The position numbers were made by a program, and so were the translations under genes. Shown here in pieces: positions 21,195-32,390 of a stretch of 64,000 bases of DNA. The stretch is from positions 437,020 to 501,019 of the forward strand of contig NW_024037047.1 of NCBI RefSeq assembly GCF_015706575.1, in the 5' to 3' direction. The notes under the pieces were generated by a model, which saw only the letters and a program-made list of their open reading frames with translations, was not told the origin of the DNA and did no database searches. How positions within the stretch are numbered: position 1 is the first letter of the stretch; the number at the start of each line of letters is the position of its first letter. The stretch comes from Patiria miniata. Taxonomy: Eukaryota > Echinodermata > Asteroidea > Valvatida > Asterinidae.

Positions 21195-21950
21195 TATCTC
21201 CGAGAATTGCGCCCTCTATCGGTGCGCGTCTCTGCAACTCCACGACTCTGCCACTCCAGACAGTGCCCCGTCCCCTTCCTTCCTTCCTAATTTGCGACCT
21301 CATTTAAAATGGACTCTGCGACTCCACGACTCCGCCACTCCAGACAGTGCCCCGTCCCCCTCCTCCCTTCCTAATTTGCGAGCCCATTTAAAATGGATAC
21401 GGATGCTTCGTTCTCAAAAAAATTCCGCCGAGAATTGCGCCCTCTATTGGCGCGAGTCTCCGCGACTCCATGCCTCTGCCACTCCAGACAGTGCCCCGTC
21501 CCCTTCCTTCCTTCCTAATTTGCGACCTCATTTAAAATGGACTCTGCGACTCCACGACTCCGCCACTCCAGACAGTGCCCCGTCCCCCTCCTCCCTTCCT
21601 AATTTGCGAGCCCATTTAAAATGGATACGGATGCTTCGTTCTCAAAAAAATTCCGCCGAGAATTGCGCCCTCTATTGGCGCGAGTCTCCGCGACTCCGCG
21701 CCTCTGCCACTCCAGACAGTGCCCCGTCCCCCTGCTCCCTTCCTAATTTGCGAACCCATTTAAAATGGATACGGATGCTTCGTTCTCAAAAAAATTCCGC
21801 CGAGAATTACGCCCTCTATCGGCGCGAGTCTCTGCGACTCCGCCACTCCAGTGCCCCGCGTCTCCGCGACTAGACTCTGCGACTCCACGACTCCGCGCCT
21901 CCGCCACTCCAGACAGTGCCCCGCGACTCCGATCCGTACCGTGCCCCAAC
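21195..21950 (+). repeat. Higher-order minisatellite
   Basis: Built of CTCCGCGACTCCACGACTCC, CCAGACAGTGCCCCGTCCCC and ATTTAAAATGGA(C/T) blocks. Two subtypes (ATGGACTCTGCG and ATGGATACGGATGC) alternate as a 228-bp pair that is repeated, then a 142-bp unit, decaying to short GCGACTCC repeats. The 193-codon plus frame through it is a by-product of the repeat. Confidence 0.9.
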
Positions 21951-22604
21951 ACATTTACAAGCACGCCCTCCCGTCCGATCCTTCATGAGAAGCTTAGAAG
22001 ACAAGTGCATTCGCTGTACTTAGCACTTTTTGCAGGTTTGCATATCTATTACTCCTATCCATCCACGCCTCCAAGCAAAATAAAAAACCTTGCTCCGGCG
22101 TGGCCCTGCATTCTATAGTTGCTCCCCACTTTTTTCTTCATATCATGAAGGTCATTTGTTGCAAAAAAATGATGATAAAATCATAACTTAAGACATGAAT
22201 CTGGGACCATGGGGCCGGGGACTGAGAAACATTTCCAGGGAAAAGTTCCATACTCGGATGTTAATTTATCTGCTGCCAAACATATTAATTGTCACCTCAC
22301 CTTGTCATTTTAACCAAGAGAAATCCAGGAAGCTGTGTTAAGGTGAAAAAAATTTACTCAAAATGTGTTTTTAGAGCACATTTGGATGCATACGTCGTGC
22401 AGAACTAACTTGAAGTAGCCGGTCAAAACTGATTGTAGTGGCTGAAAGACAGCGGTACGTTATACACGTGACATCAACAACCATGACGTCGCATGAGCCT
22501 GCCAATGATAGTGCAATACGTCATTATGAATATTTATTTTCTCATGAATATTTAGTTTATTTCAATGGATACTTCAAATACGTCCAAAGATTGATTATTG
22601 CAAC

Positions 22605-22690
22605 AGCGATCGTGCGCGGCCTAGCGGTTAAGAGTCTCGTGTATCAAGCAAGCGTCAGAGGTTCGAATCCCGATGAAGTAACTGACTGAT
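22605..22690 (+). repeat. tRNA-derived SINE
   Basis: GCGGCCTAGCGGTTAAGAG is an A-box-bearing tRNA 5' part; 30 bp on, AGGTTCGAATCCCGATG is a canonical B box. After it the sequence runs into an A-rich tail with AATAAATAG. Arms do not all pair, so a retroposed tRNA derivative is likelier than a tRNA gene. Confidence 0.6.
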
Positions 22691-23388
22691 TAATAAATAG
22701 AAATTAAGGAAAGGAGAGGGTGAGAGTAGAGGAGGGAAAGTGGAGGAATAACCATAAAAGATGTAACTTTTGGCGCTAGAAAAATAATTGAAAAAAGTGA
22801 CGTCCGAGTATGGAATTTTTTCCCATTTCCAATTTAATTTTAGACAATTGTCTTGATTCTCCATCATGCATGTCATGTCCATAGACTTTGTACACAATTG
22901 TGGAAGTGGCGTCAGATAGGCCCTAGCCCTAGCCTACTCAGAGAATGAGAGATAGCAAACAAATTCTGTAATGTCTACCGAATTAACACTGCCAAAGAAA
23001 CTGTTTAAATTATTTACACTGAGACAAAAGACATTGACAGAAAAAAAGCGTCATACTCATAGAAATAGAATTGAAAGAAGTCTGCTTCGCCCTTGCCTTA
23101 CTCCTTAGGTTGAAAAGGTCATTTCCAAATGACAAAAAAAACCTAGGCTACACTCTAATTTAGTCGAAACTAAACAGGGTGGGTAGGCCTACATACTACC
23201 ATGGAGCATGATACTACACAATCATTATCAGATTCATATGACAATCGCCTTTTTTTTGGCCAACTTGCCGACGTGACGTGAATAGCAACATGAGCATGAT
23301 GATCACTGATGATGAGCAACGCGAACGTCGACAATCGAACGGCCGGGTCTTTGTGAAATTTTGTCCTTCCAAAAATCATTATACTCAC

Positions 23389-23540
23389 CTCCGGTCATCC
23401 ACACCTGTTCACCTAAACTCTACAAAATCTTTACAATAGGTCGATGAACTAAAAATCTTGATAATTGAGAACAGAAACCCAATGAAAGAAGGAAATTTAC
23501 AAGAGATTTGACAACCCATTCGCCATATTGGAGAAAATTA
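23389..23540 (-). promoter_or_regulatory. Candidate PHRF1 first (non-coding) exon and promoter
   Basis: On the minus strand GATGACCGGAG|GTGAGTATAA is a strong donor at 23389 and would splice to the acceptor at 20483 (intron about 2.9 kb). About 130 bp upstream stands CTCCAATATGGCGAATGG (23516-23533), close to the YY1 motif common in TATA-less housekeeping promoters, next to TGATGCATCA. No TATA box. Transcription start is inferred only. Confidence 0.4.
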
Positions 23541-24840
23541 CCCATGATGCATCACAACGGATGTAGTCGGGTCCGCATTATTGCTCTGATGAGATATGAC
23601 ACGTCGTCTGGGAGTCGGACTTAAGAACAACGTAAAGTGTATGGAAAGCCCAATGGAACAAAATAAATTGGTTCAACAATAAATTTCGTCCATACACATA
23701 ATTATGTACACCGGGGGATGGGATTTATATCCCCCGGCTTTTCGACCGGGGGAAGGGGCCAGAGGGCCATTGGATCACCCCCCCCCCCCCATTTTCGTGG
23801 TGAGAAAAAAAGGCAGATTTTGAGGTATTCAAGTTTTTTTTAGAACTTCCCACGTGCACATATCTGTATCATGAACAGCGCCCCCTAGTGTCATGTGTCA
23901 TATCTCCTAACGGAACATCGACAAAGGCAACTAGCAAACCCGTACCCTTTAGTTCCAAAGAAAGTCCAGCCAATCCACTAGGTAACCCACGTAGTCCACC
24001 AGGTCCACTCCCCAGTAATCCAGTCTTAATTTCCCTAAGTAAATTCACTTGCTAGGCCATAAGTTGGAAACCGGGACATCTGATGGTCGTCACCACCAAA
24101 GGCCGGGGCTTTTAACCGCGCGCAGGGCCAGGGATGGAACGTCATCTGACCAGCTAGACTAGACCCATGCCAAGGCTGGGAGGTTATTAATTAGCGACGC
24201 TCGATACAAAACAAATGTACATCCTTTAATAAACCCATGTTTGCTTTTACCGGCCGCAAATTGCATTTAAGGCCTTTTGCATCACTGATTTTCTGAACTA
24301 CATGTACACTTCGACTATCGGAAAGCATACAAGATGACCTTGAAATCGGCCTTTTTTTTCATCACAAAAGTTTGGCGGGTACTATCACAGGTCGAACGAA
24401 GGATACCCCCCCCCCCCCCCCTATTTGCACCCATGTCTCCACAGAACCTGCTTCAGGAAGCTCCCAAGTTGCAAGACAAGATCCCGGACTCTGAGCGGTC
24501 CTTGTGCGAGCCCTTCCAGGGTACAGTCAGTATAAGTTACGATGGGCAGGTCCTTATACAGCATCGCATGCGTACATCATCGCATAAAGTGACTGCACAC
24601 CCGCAAAATGACTCTACGGCGCGCCAATCGTTCCCAAGGAAGCAGTTTGCAGCAGTTTCCCCTTTTTTCCACTTTTTCAAACGGTTTTATGACAATGGGA
24701 TCAAGATGTTGCGGCCGTAGAAACTGATGGCGACAGCCTGCAATCCAGGCGCGAATCCAGAAAAAAATCACCCCAAATAACAATTAGTTATAATAATTAC
24801 CTATGTCCGCCAGCTGCATGCGTGTCCGCAATAATTGGAC
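23541..24840. other. Intergenic, no gene recognised
   Basis: Contains poly-C/poly-G runs (23778-23791, 24405-24420) and a CCGGGGGATGGG...CCCCCGG inverted motif near 23710-23755. A 128-codon plus frame at 24334 has a PPPPP run from the poly-C and no family resemblance. Confidence 0.5.
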
Positions 24841-24990
24841 AAAAATCATGTGGGCCTGATACCGCCGCCCGCCAAAATTCCTGGATCCGCCCCTGCTCAA
24901 AGGCGGATCCGGGGGGGGGGGGGGCAACGGGGGCCATGCCCCCCCCCCAAAAAAATAATAAGTGGCGTCGCAATAAAGGCAGGCACTGCT
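24841..24990. mobile_element. hAT-like MITE ends (GGCGGATCC family)
   Basis: CCTGGATCCGCCCCTG (24880s) is the right end of one element and CAAAGGCGGATCCGGGGG the left end of the next; GTCGCAATAAAGGCAGGCA follows as in the complete element at 59517-59824. Fragmentary here. Confidence 0.6.
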
Positions 24991-25389
24991 TGCGCCACCA
25001 CTATGAACAGTGAACTGGAAGGTGAGTATTAACTACATTTTGTGTACGGGGCTCATATTAACACAGTGATGCTACTACAGAGAATAGTTAAAGAAAATGG
25101 CAATAAAGAAAAATGGCATACTTAAAGCAATAGTATAAGCATAAAGATATAAACTGAATGACAAGACGATGAATTGAACAGAATATTAAAGACAATTAAA
25201 TTAATGATAAGCCACATTTTGTGTACAGGGCTAAAAAAAAAACAACATGGTGCTATGCGAGAAAAATAGAAGCAAATAAATGAATGATATGGCTTAAAGC
25301 ATTTACTAGAAGCACAGAGTAATAAATAAATAAATCAAAAGAAAGAATTTATACCAACAAGGGATAATAATAGGGCTCACGAGCATTGT

Positions 25390-25880
25390 TGAAAATAAAT
25401 TGTTTGATCTTAACTTTGAATGTAGAAATGGATGGCGATTTCTTAATAGATTTGGCAAGGGAATTCTTAAGTATATAGGGCCTTCAAATTTAATACATTT
25501 CTTTGCAATGGATGTCCTTAATTACTGAAGGCAAATGGACGTCATTGGCCTGTATGTCTAGTTAAATGGGTATGTAAAGTTATGTTACTGTAAAACATCG
25601 ATGAAATGGATTCTGGAAGAATATTTTTGTTGTTAGCTGAAACATAAAAATACCAAGTTAATGATAATATAAATCATTTATTTTCATTATCGGATCTGTA
25701 TGGGCAAGGTAGCTAGGTATGATTAATAATTCGTAGAGCTTTTTTTAGTAACAACAATCGGTTAATTGATTTTTGAGAAGTGTTCCTCCACACTAACATT
25801 CCATAATTGATGTAAGATTAAAATTAGAGTGTTGTACAGAGATAAGAGAACATACTTGGGGACATAGAACTTGATTCTAT
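25390..25880 (-). mobile_element. LINE (CR1/Jockey-like), C-terminal part
   Basis: Minus-strand translation gives RNIGVLNRIKFYVPKYVLLS, LYNTLILI and, in another frame, NQLNRLLLLQKKALRIINHT: the region just after the reverse transcriptase of CR1/L2/Jockey-type elements. Frames are broken many times. It faces the plus-strand RT piece that follows directly. Confidence 0.7.
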
Positions 25881-25924
25881 TGAGAACGCCGATATTTCTG
25901 GAAACAATAATTACATAGATAATC

Positions 25925-26610
25925 AATGTGATTGTTCCAGGATTAAGTATCAGTTAATGACACTCCCTCAGATACACGACCCTTAACATGTGGAGTCCCT
26001 CAAAAATCTATTCTTGGACCATTGTTATTTCTTTTATATGGTGCGGGATCCTACCGGGCTCTTGTCCGCCAAGTCCAGCAAAACGCAAGAAAAGGGGACA
26101 CACAGACAAGGTTTCTAACTCTGAAGGAAGATCTCATTTATTTCACCAAGCATACTCTGCGGGCAACTTGCCGCACCGCTACCAGAACTGCAACTGATCA
26201 ATTTCCAGCATAGACATAGTACATACACACAATCTGAACAAATGTATACAAATGTAGCAACTTTACCCAACCCTGGAATCCAGCCAAGTTCTTCCCGCGC
26301 AATTGAACAAAAGAACCCCACTTAGCCAACCTATTTGTAGAGCCTATTTCCGGAGCGCGCGCCAGCAAGACCCAAAACCAGGTCAGGTGCGCGCCGCCGG
26401 AGCCCCTCCGCCGGAGCCCCTCCGCCGGAGCACTAGTGCTAGAAAGCAATGACAACAAAAGTGTGCATAAGACTGTCCGTTACAATATGTTAATGACTTT
26501 GTCAATGTCTCTGAGCATTTGTCGTGTATTTTATTTGCCGATGTTTCAAATTTATTCTACAGTAATAAAAACATTAACTCGAGAGGTTTTAATCACTCTG
26601 TTTAAGACCG
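25925..26610 (+). mobile_element. LINE (CR1/Jockey-like), RT core in opposite orientation, interrupted
   Basis: Plus strand reads RPLTCGVPQKSILGPLLFLL just before 26040 and, after a 444-bp insertion, YVNDFVNVSEHLSCILFAD and LFYSNKNIN from 26485. These are RT motifs of the same LINE type as the neighbouring minus-strand C-terminal piece. The arrangement (5' part inverted, both 5'-side ends at the junction) fits twin-primed integration. Confidence 0.7.
26041..26484 (-). mobile_element. Probable solo LTR, Ty3/Gypsy-like
   Basis: 444 bp inserted within the LINE reading, flanked by ATATG on both sides (26036-26040, 26485-26489). On the minus strand it starts TGTAACGGAC, a frequent Gypsy LTR start. 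No internal region or second LTR nearby, so a fossil left by LTR-LTR recombination. Includes a triplicated GGAGCCCCTCCGCC motif. Confidence 0.55.
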
Positions 26611-26968
26611 CTTAGAGTCTGGGTGCTGATAATTACCCGAGCCGGAGGCGAGGGTAATTATCAGCACCAAGACTCCAAGCGGTCTTAAACAGAGTGATTA
26701 ATACCGACCGAGCACATATTTATTTCCATTCATAAATGCCTGTTTGGTCAAAAAAGTATAATATTTCAGTAAAAAAATCCCGATTTTGTGCAACAAGTTC
26801 ACTTCATGCTTTTTGAAACATCCCTCTAGCTAAATAATGGAGTGTTCGGCTGGCGATTAAGATGAAAAAACAACCCTTTTATGGAGATTGACGCGCGCGT
26901 GGCACGTTCTGTGCGTTGTCGCGCAGAACGCACCTGGGGCGTTGCTTTTTGAATTTAGAACTTTACAA

Positions 26969-27503
26969 TTTTACTATACCTCATACATATTCATGATCGA
27001 GAGCCGAACGTTCACTGGTCAATTCACCATCACGTGCCAGATGTTATTCTTGCTGTTTACCAAACGCGCGGGCGAATATTCACGCACATTGTAAATACGC
27101 ATGCGTAGTAGACTGTCGCATGGGTTAATTACCCGTGCGACAGTCTACTACGCATGCGCTTTACAGAGCAATCGAGGAACTGTCGCACGGGTGCAGTACG
27201 CACGCGCGAACATCGCACAGGAGAGATGCATGGTTGCACGGTTCGCATAAATGTTAATTTACAGAGCTCAATGATGCCGTACTGGAGAAAATGTATAGAC
27301 CGTGTAAAGATGTCTCCTGTACAAAAGAAAGTTGTACACGTTGCAAACAACTGTATTTACAACTGTGTTATATTGCAAACGAACCAAACTAGTAATTGAA
27401 GTTGAATCTTTTGGTGAGCTGTACAAGTTTCCCCAAATTTTGTTTGAGGTGCATAACAATAAAACAAAATTCGGCAACTGAATATGTATGAGGTATAGTA
27501 AAA
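26969..27503. mobile_element. TIR element inserted in M1
   Basis: Terminal inverted repeat of 24 bp beginning TTTTACTATACCTCATACAT (26969-26992; reverse complement 27480-27503). Contains a tight palindrome at 27091-27164 (TACGCATGCGTAGTAGACTG / CAGTCTACTACGCATGCG, AT-rich loop). No coding region. Confidence 0.75.
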
Positions 27504-27659
27504 CAAATATAACATGGTTTATTTCGGGTGGACAGTCGATATTAGCTCCCCTCGGTATTGGAAGTTGACAAACTAGTTCGCCTCGGGAACTAGTTTGTCA
27601 ACTTCCAATACCTCGGGGAGCGAATATCGACTATCCACCTCAAACCATGTTATATTTGT
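27503..27659. mobile_element. 157-bp foldback
   Basis: Arms of about 73 bp: ACAAATATAACATGGTTT ... GTATTGGAAGTTGACAAACT and their reverse complements (AGTTTGTCAACTTCCAATAC ... AAACCATGTTATATTTGT) around GCCTCGGG. It abuts the preceding TIR element. Confidence 0.85.
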
Positions 27660-27792
27660 ATACTGACTCACTGATAGTGTTGCGCATGCCTACGTGAGGA
27701 CTGTGAACGTTCAACCAATAAAACGGTAAGAGGCACTGGATATTTAGGAGTCCACATTTTATGTGACACTGGAAAAGTGTTTAAGACCAGCT

Positions 27793-29002
27793 CATCATCA
27801 TCATCATAGGCGCTTGCGTCAAGTTGATCTGACATCGCGCACTCTGTAAGTGTTCTCCACTGTTCTCTGTCTGATGCCACGTGCCACGTGCCACGTGCAT
27901 CGATCCTTGATGTTGACCCCCGTGGTTGTCAGGTCTTTTTTTACTCTCTTCAGCCACGTGGGCGTTGTCCCCCTCTTGGTAGCTTGTTCTTGCGGATTGC
28001 CTCTAGAAGTGCTTGCTTGGCAGGAGCTTCCTCGGGTAGATGGCCTGTCCACCTAAGACGTCTTCGGGTAATGGCAGTACTCCAAGGGATCTCGTTGGCT
28101 CTCCTGTACAGTTCTTTATTGGTGATCTTCTTGGGCCATTTTATATTAAGGATTGAACGCAAGAGTCTTCTGTGAAATGCATCAATGTTCTCTTCTAGTG
28201 ACTTAGTCAATGTCCATAGTTCGCTGTTGTATAGAAATACAGATGCTATGGAGGCACGGAATGTTTTGAGCTTCGTGTTGTTTGAGATTGGCACTGTTGA
28301 AGACATTCCTGAATTTGTCGAAAGATACCATCGAAAGTATATTTTCCTCCCGGTAATATCTTGCTCAGTGTCGAGAAAAGATAACAGGTATTTGCATTTC
28401 TTCCAACTGGTGTTGCTTCCGTTTCTACTGATGAGGTGTTTCTCTGTCTTAGACGTGTTTACTGTGAGGTTTCGCTCTTTTAGTTATGTGCCTTCCTCTC
28501 CACAGTTGCGATCGGGTGGATATTGTTACTTGCCCAAGTGATGTCATCAGCATACTGTAATCCCATCTCAAGTATACCGGTGGGCAAATAGCGTAGCTGT
28601 GGTTGAGTTCGAAAGGATTGGGAATGTATCTGGGTGCAGTAATTGTGATCCTGAAGAGTGAATGGTGTCTCGGGTGTTTCCGGGTCAAGTTAATCTCAGT
28701 GCTTTTGCCAGGTATATAGAGTGAAGAGAATGGGACTTAGGCAGTCTCCTTGAGGCACACCGATGTTGGTTTTGAAGGGTTTACCCAAGATACATGTAGT
28801 TCCCACTCTGACTTGCAATCGAACGTCGGCCTTAAGATTGCCAGTAATTAGGTGGAGTTCGTCTTGCTCTAGTATCTCTTTAAGATCCTCAAAGAGAACC
28901 GCTCTACTCACCGAGTTAAAAGCCTTTGACATGTCGAGCAGCAGCAGGTGAAGTTCATAGCTATCGGCTGTGATGGCCTTCTCTGCTAAGATCTTTAAGG
29001 CA
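27793..29002 (-). mobile_element. 5'-truncated LINE (RTE-like or related) with RT and C-terminal regions
   Basis: Minus translation: LLLLDMSKAFNSVSRAVLFE, NIGVPQGDCLSPILFTLY, then LQYADDITWASNN, then LKTFRASIASVFLYNSELWT, DAFHRRLLRSILNIKWPKKI and RRRLRWTGHL. The YADD box is intact but several frame changes and stops break the ORF. The 3' end is a (GAT) microsatellite tail at 27793-27808. A 10-bp target duplication AAGACCAGCT flanks it (27783-27792 and 29003-29012), and the unoccupied site exists at 32280-32300. Confidence 0.85.
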
Positions 29003-29800
29003 AAGACCAGCTGCTAGCCATGCCTTTATCATCCGTTTAAGACCGGCCACGTGACGGGCTCTCGACCAATAGGAATGGCTAAACAGTGTCTGAGGTGTTT
29101 ATGAATCTCAGACTAAACCCCTAAACGGTTCTACCGCCCTCTATATAGCTATTCTGTGGACTGACGTCAATATAAAATACATACATAATGCATAACTTAA
29201 CTTGCTTTGCATTGTATGATAGGGCCTACAAAAAGTACATGTAGGCTAAACTGTACAAATGCACGTTATGTATTACTTTTAGTGTTCCAATCTTCCAGGC
29301 TGATGGGACAGGGATTTCTATATTTCCCTCGCCATGATGACAATAAGTAGTGTGTAATTGGTAAGTAGAATAGAGAATGAATTGTTGTCGGGGAAGATTG
29401 TATCGAAATTGTGCGCATTTCGTGAACAATGACGTGAATGAAACACTGCGGTAAATATACAGTTGCACTGTTGTTGCGGGCCACTCAGCACTGCTAGTGC
29501 TACTCGGGCGGCGGTAGTTAAGCACTGTACCCGGTAGCACAAGCAGTCCTACATTGTATTTACGCAGGCTTACAAAAAGTATTCTTTTCAAATTGTATTG
29601 AATTGTTGTACCATGGAGGAATGGTTGTACCACTAGGCTAGTTGCTGAACTACATGTAGAACTACATGGTGTAGGCCTACGTTAAAAATGGACTGTCTTT
29701 GAGCAAATTGAGGGCCTATATTATCATGATTATACTACTACATCATAGCTTGAGTAACTCCACCAGCTGTAATGCTTATAAGCATTATAGAGCTGGAGTT

Positions 29801-30262
29801 ACTCTAGCCCCATAAATGTGGCCTATTTACTAAACATAGGCCACACATCCACATGTACAAAAATCGTGTTGACTTTGCCAAATTTTGATTTCCACATTTA
29901 GGCTTAGTTTGTAGGTTTTTTTTGCTTTTGAAGCATACTCGCCCTCTTTATAGGCTAATCAGAAAGTGCTGCCTTTTTCAGATGTATATTTATCGTGAAA
30001 TTTCCAGATTCATTTTTACACGTTTGCGTATCAAAATTTCAACATGAAATTTCACAAAAATTAGACATCTGAAAAAGGCAGCACTTTCTGATTAGCCTAT
30101 AAAGAGGGTGAGTATGCTTCTAAAGCAAAACAATCCTACAAACTAAGCCTAAATGTGAAAATCAAAATTTGGCAAAGTCGACACGATTTTTGTACATGTG
30201 GATGTGTGGCCTATGTTTACAGAGGCAGTCCAGTAAATAGGCCACATTTATGGGGCTAGAGT
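29801..30262. mobile_element. Large foldback, 462 bp
   Basis: Starts ACTCTAGCCCCATAAATGTG and ends with its reverse complement; arms about 190 bp (including CTTTATAGGCTAATCAGAAA and TTTCTGATTAGCCTATAAAG) with an AT-rich loop near 30000-30060. A smaller palindrome lies just to its left (29753-29801, TAATGCTTATAAGCATTATA). Confidence 0.85.
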
Positions 30263-31339
30263 TATTCAGGCTAATTTGAATCCACTTTTTTATGCATGGT
30301 AATGGTATTCACAATTTAAGGTGATCTTATTCTTAAAGTAAACAAGTAAATTTTATCATTCAACAATTTTTAGCCTAAAGGAAACTTCTGTCAGTGTCTA
30401 TTCTAATGACACCTTGTTAATTTTCAACAGTTTGGGGTAGAAATTACGATTTTTGAAGCAGTAGGTCTACACGATCGTGGTGATCGGCATCTAGTAATAT
30501 TGTTCATGTCGTGTTTTGTCAATATTATCATCCATTTATTCCAAGATTTCCCTCAAAAGTTCAAAACCCGCCCTCAATCGTTTACATACAGTGTACATGT
30601 ATGTGGTCTGCATGTTTGTAATGTAGCCAAGTTCATGAAGTTTGGTAGGCAATATTGAAAGTGGATTTTGTTCTCTCAAGCTTATAGGGAACTGGGCCCA
30701 AAACTACATGATCGTCAAATACTAGGCCTACATTGAAATTTGGAAAACTACGACAACGAGAAGATTGCAATTTGCATTAAGGTTGTAAAACTGAGTCATT
30801 TGGAATGATAAATGGGTTCCTAAAGTTGCGGTTGATTGAAATCTTTGATTAAAAAAAATAAAAAAAAATAAAAGAATTAGGCTCCTAATAAAAAAACAAG
30901 TTAAAAAAAAAAATTACAGGTCTGATAAATAAAAGCCTGTGAAGAATGAAGTCCCAATGTTTAAAACAATTTTGTCTTTATTAACATGGTGATCATTCCA
31001 CAAATGATTGCACCTTCATCTCCGAAATATGGTAGCATGGGCGTCATTGGATAAGGCAAGGGGGGGGGGGCCCCCCAAAAAAAGGAAAAAACAAAATGGA
31101 AAAAAAAGGTAATCCTTACTTTTAGGACACCTCTATTTTTACAAGTTCTGTTCAAAACTGACTTTTGCAGATGACTGTCCATTACCAAAGTGACTTTTGC
31201 AGGCTAAAGCAGTCTCTTTTCTTCATATAAACTCATGTTAGTTGTAATTTTGAAAGCACTTTCAAAGAAAATGTGACTTTTCTACCTTTTTTCGCAGTCA
31301 GACATGCATGTTGTAGTTCTCACACGCGTGAAAGCCCCT
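30263..31339. other. Intergenic, no gene recognised
   Basis: AT-rich with poly-A runs at 30850-30912 and a poly-G run at 31061-31070. No open frame longer than 75 codons and no repeat that I can match elsewhere. Confidence 0.5.
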
Positions 31340-31690
31340 TCATAATGAAAGCCTGATGCTGATTGGCTGCTAAAAAAATTAATAAGATGTTTATTTTTTA
31401 TCAGCTAATCAGCATCGATCTTTCATCGCATTGAGCTTTCAGGTTTGCCATCCCTACATAATGAAAGCCCGATGCTGATTGGCTGCTTAAAAAAAATAAA
31501 TGAGATGTTTATTTTTTATCAGCTAATCAGCATCGATCTTTCATCGCATTGAGCTTTCAGGTTTACCATCCATCCCTACATAATGAAAGCCCGATGCTGA
31601 TTGGCTGCTAAAAAAATAAATAGATGATTATTTTTATCAGCCAATCAGCATCAAGCTTTCATCGCATTGAGCTTTCAGGTTTGCCATCTT
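31340..31690. repeat. Tandem triplication of a hairpin unit (about 120 bp)
   Basis: Units start ATAATGAAAGCCCGATGCTG near 31340, 31457 and 31580. Each is itself an inverted repeat: GAAAGC(C)CGATGCTGATTGGC faces GCTAATCAGCATCGATCTTTC. Only a few bases differ between units. Confidence 0.85.
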
Positions 31691-31809
31691 GGTTTTTTAG
31701 TCTGTTTTCTGGTGGTCATCGTCGTCTTTTACCCCTGAATTTCCCTCATAAATCAAAGCCCTGCCCTCTTTCCACAAAATTAATCCTGCTGATATTCAAG
31801 AAGGTGTCA

Positions 31810-32390
31810 TTGCCAATTGTAATAACCCGAGCCGGAGGCGAGGGTAATTATCAGCACCCAGACTCTAAGCGGTCTTAAACAGAGTGATAAATACCGACCG
31901 AGCGTATTTATTCCCATTCATAAATACCTTTTCGGTAAAAAAAATTCAAAAATTCGTTCAAAAAATCCTGATTTTGTTAACAAGTTCACTTCATGCTTTT
32001 TGAAACATCCCTCTAGCAAAATAGGCCTAATGGAGTGTTCAGCTGGCGAGTAAGATGTAAACAACCCTTTTATGGAGATTGACGCGCGCGAAGCATGTTC
32101 TGCGCGATGTCGCGCAGAACGCACTTGGGGTGTTGCGTTTTGAATTTAGAACTTTAAAATTCTGACTCGCTGGTAGTTATGCGCATGCTTACGTGATGAT
32201 TGTGAACGTTCAACCAATGAAACGGTAAGAGGCATTGGATTTTTAGGAGTCCACATTTTATTGTGACACTGGAAAAGTGTTTAAGACCAGCTAGCCATGT
32301 CTTTATCATCCGTTTAAGACCGACCACGTGACGGGCTCTCGACCAGTAGGAATAGCTAAACTGTCTGAGGTAAATTTATGAATATTATTT
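31810..32390 (+). mobile_element. MITE-like element M1, copy 2 (left hairpin half missing)
   Basis: Starts inside the hairpin (ACCCGAGCCGGAGGCGAGGG) and continues co-linear with copy 1: CTTCATGCTTTTTGAAACAT, GGAGATTGACGCGCGCG, GAACGTTCAACCAATGAAAC, GTTTAAGACCAGCTAGCCAT, CCACGTGACGGGCTCTCGAC. It provides the empty-site comparison for the insertions in copy 1. Confidence 0.75.

Larger units (their letters stand above)
26590..29110 (+). mobile_element. MITE-like element M1, copy 1, with three insertions
   Basis: Begins with a hairpin at 26590-26700 (AATCACTCTGTTTAAGACCG ... CGGTCTTAAACAGAGTGATT around GAGCCGGAGGCGAG). Its own sequence is 26590-26968, 27660-27792 and 29003 to about 29110; comparison with copy 2 (31810-32390) shows the rest was added by the TIR element, the foldback and the LINE listed separately. 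Confidence 0.75.

Noticed and set aside
21292-21873. 193-codon plus-strand frame
   Set aside because: Pure translation of the higher-order minisatellite, with no initiation context or splice sites and no relation to known proteins.
22605-22690. Functional tRNA gene
   Set aside because: A and B boxes are present but the acceptor, D and anticodon stems do not pair well and an A-rich tail follows; SINE is likelier.
24334-24720. 128-codon plus-strand frame
   Set aside because: Includes a proline run from poly-C, no splice context, no family resemblance.
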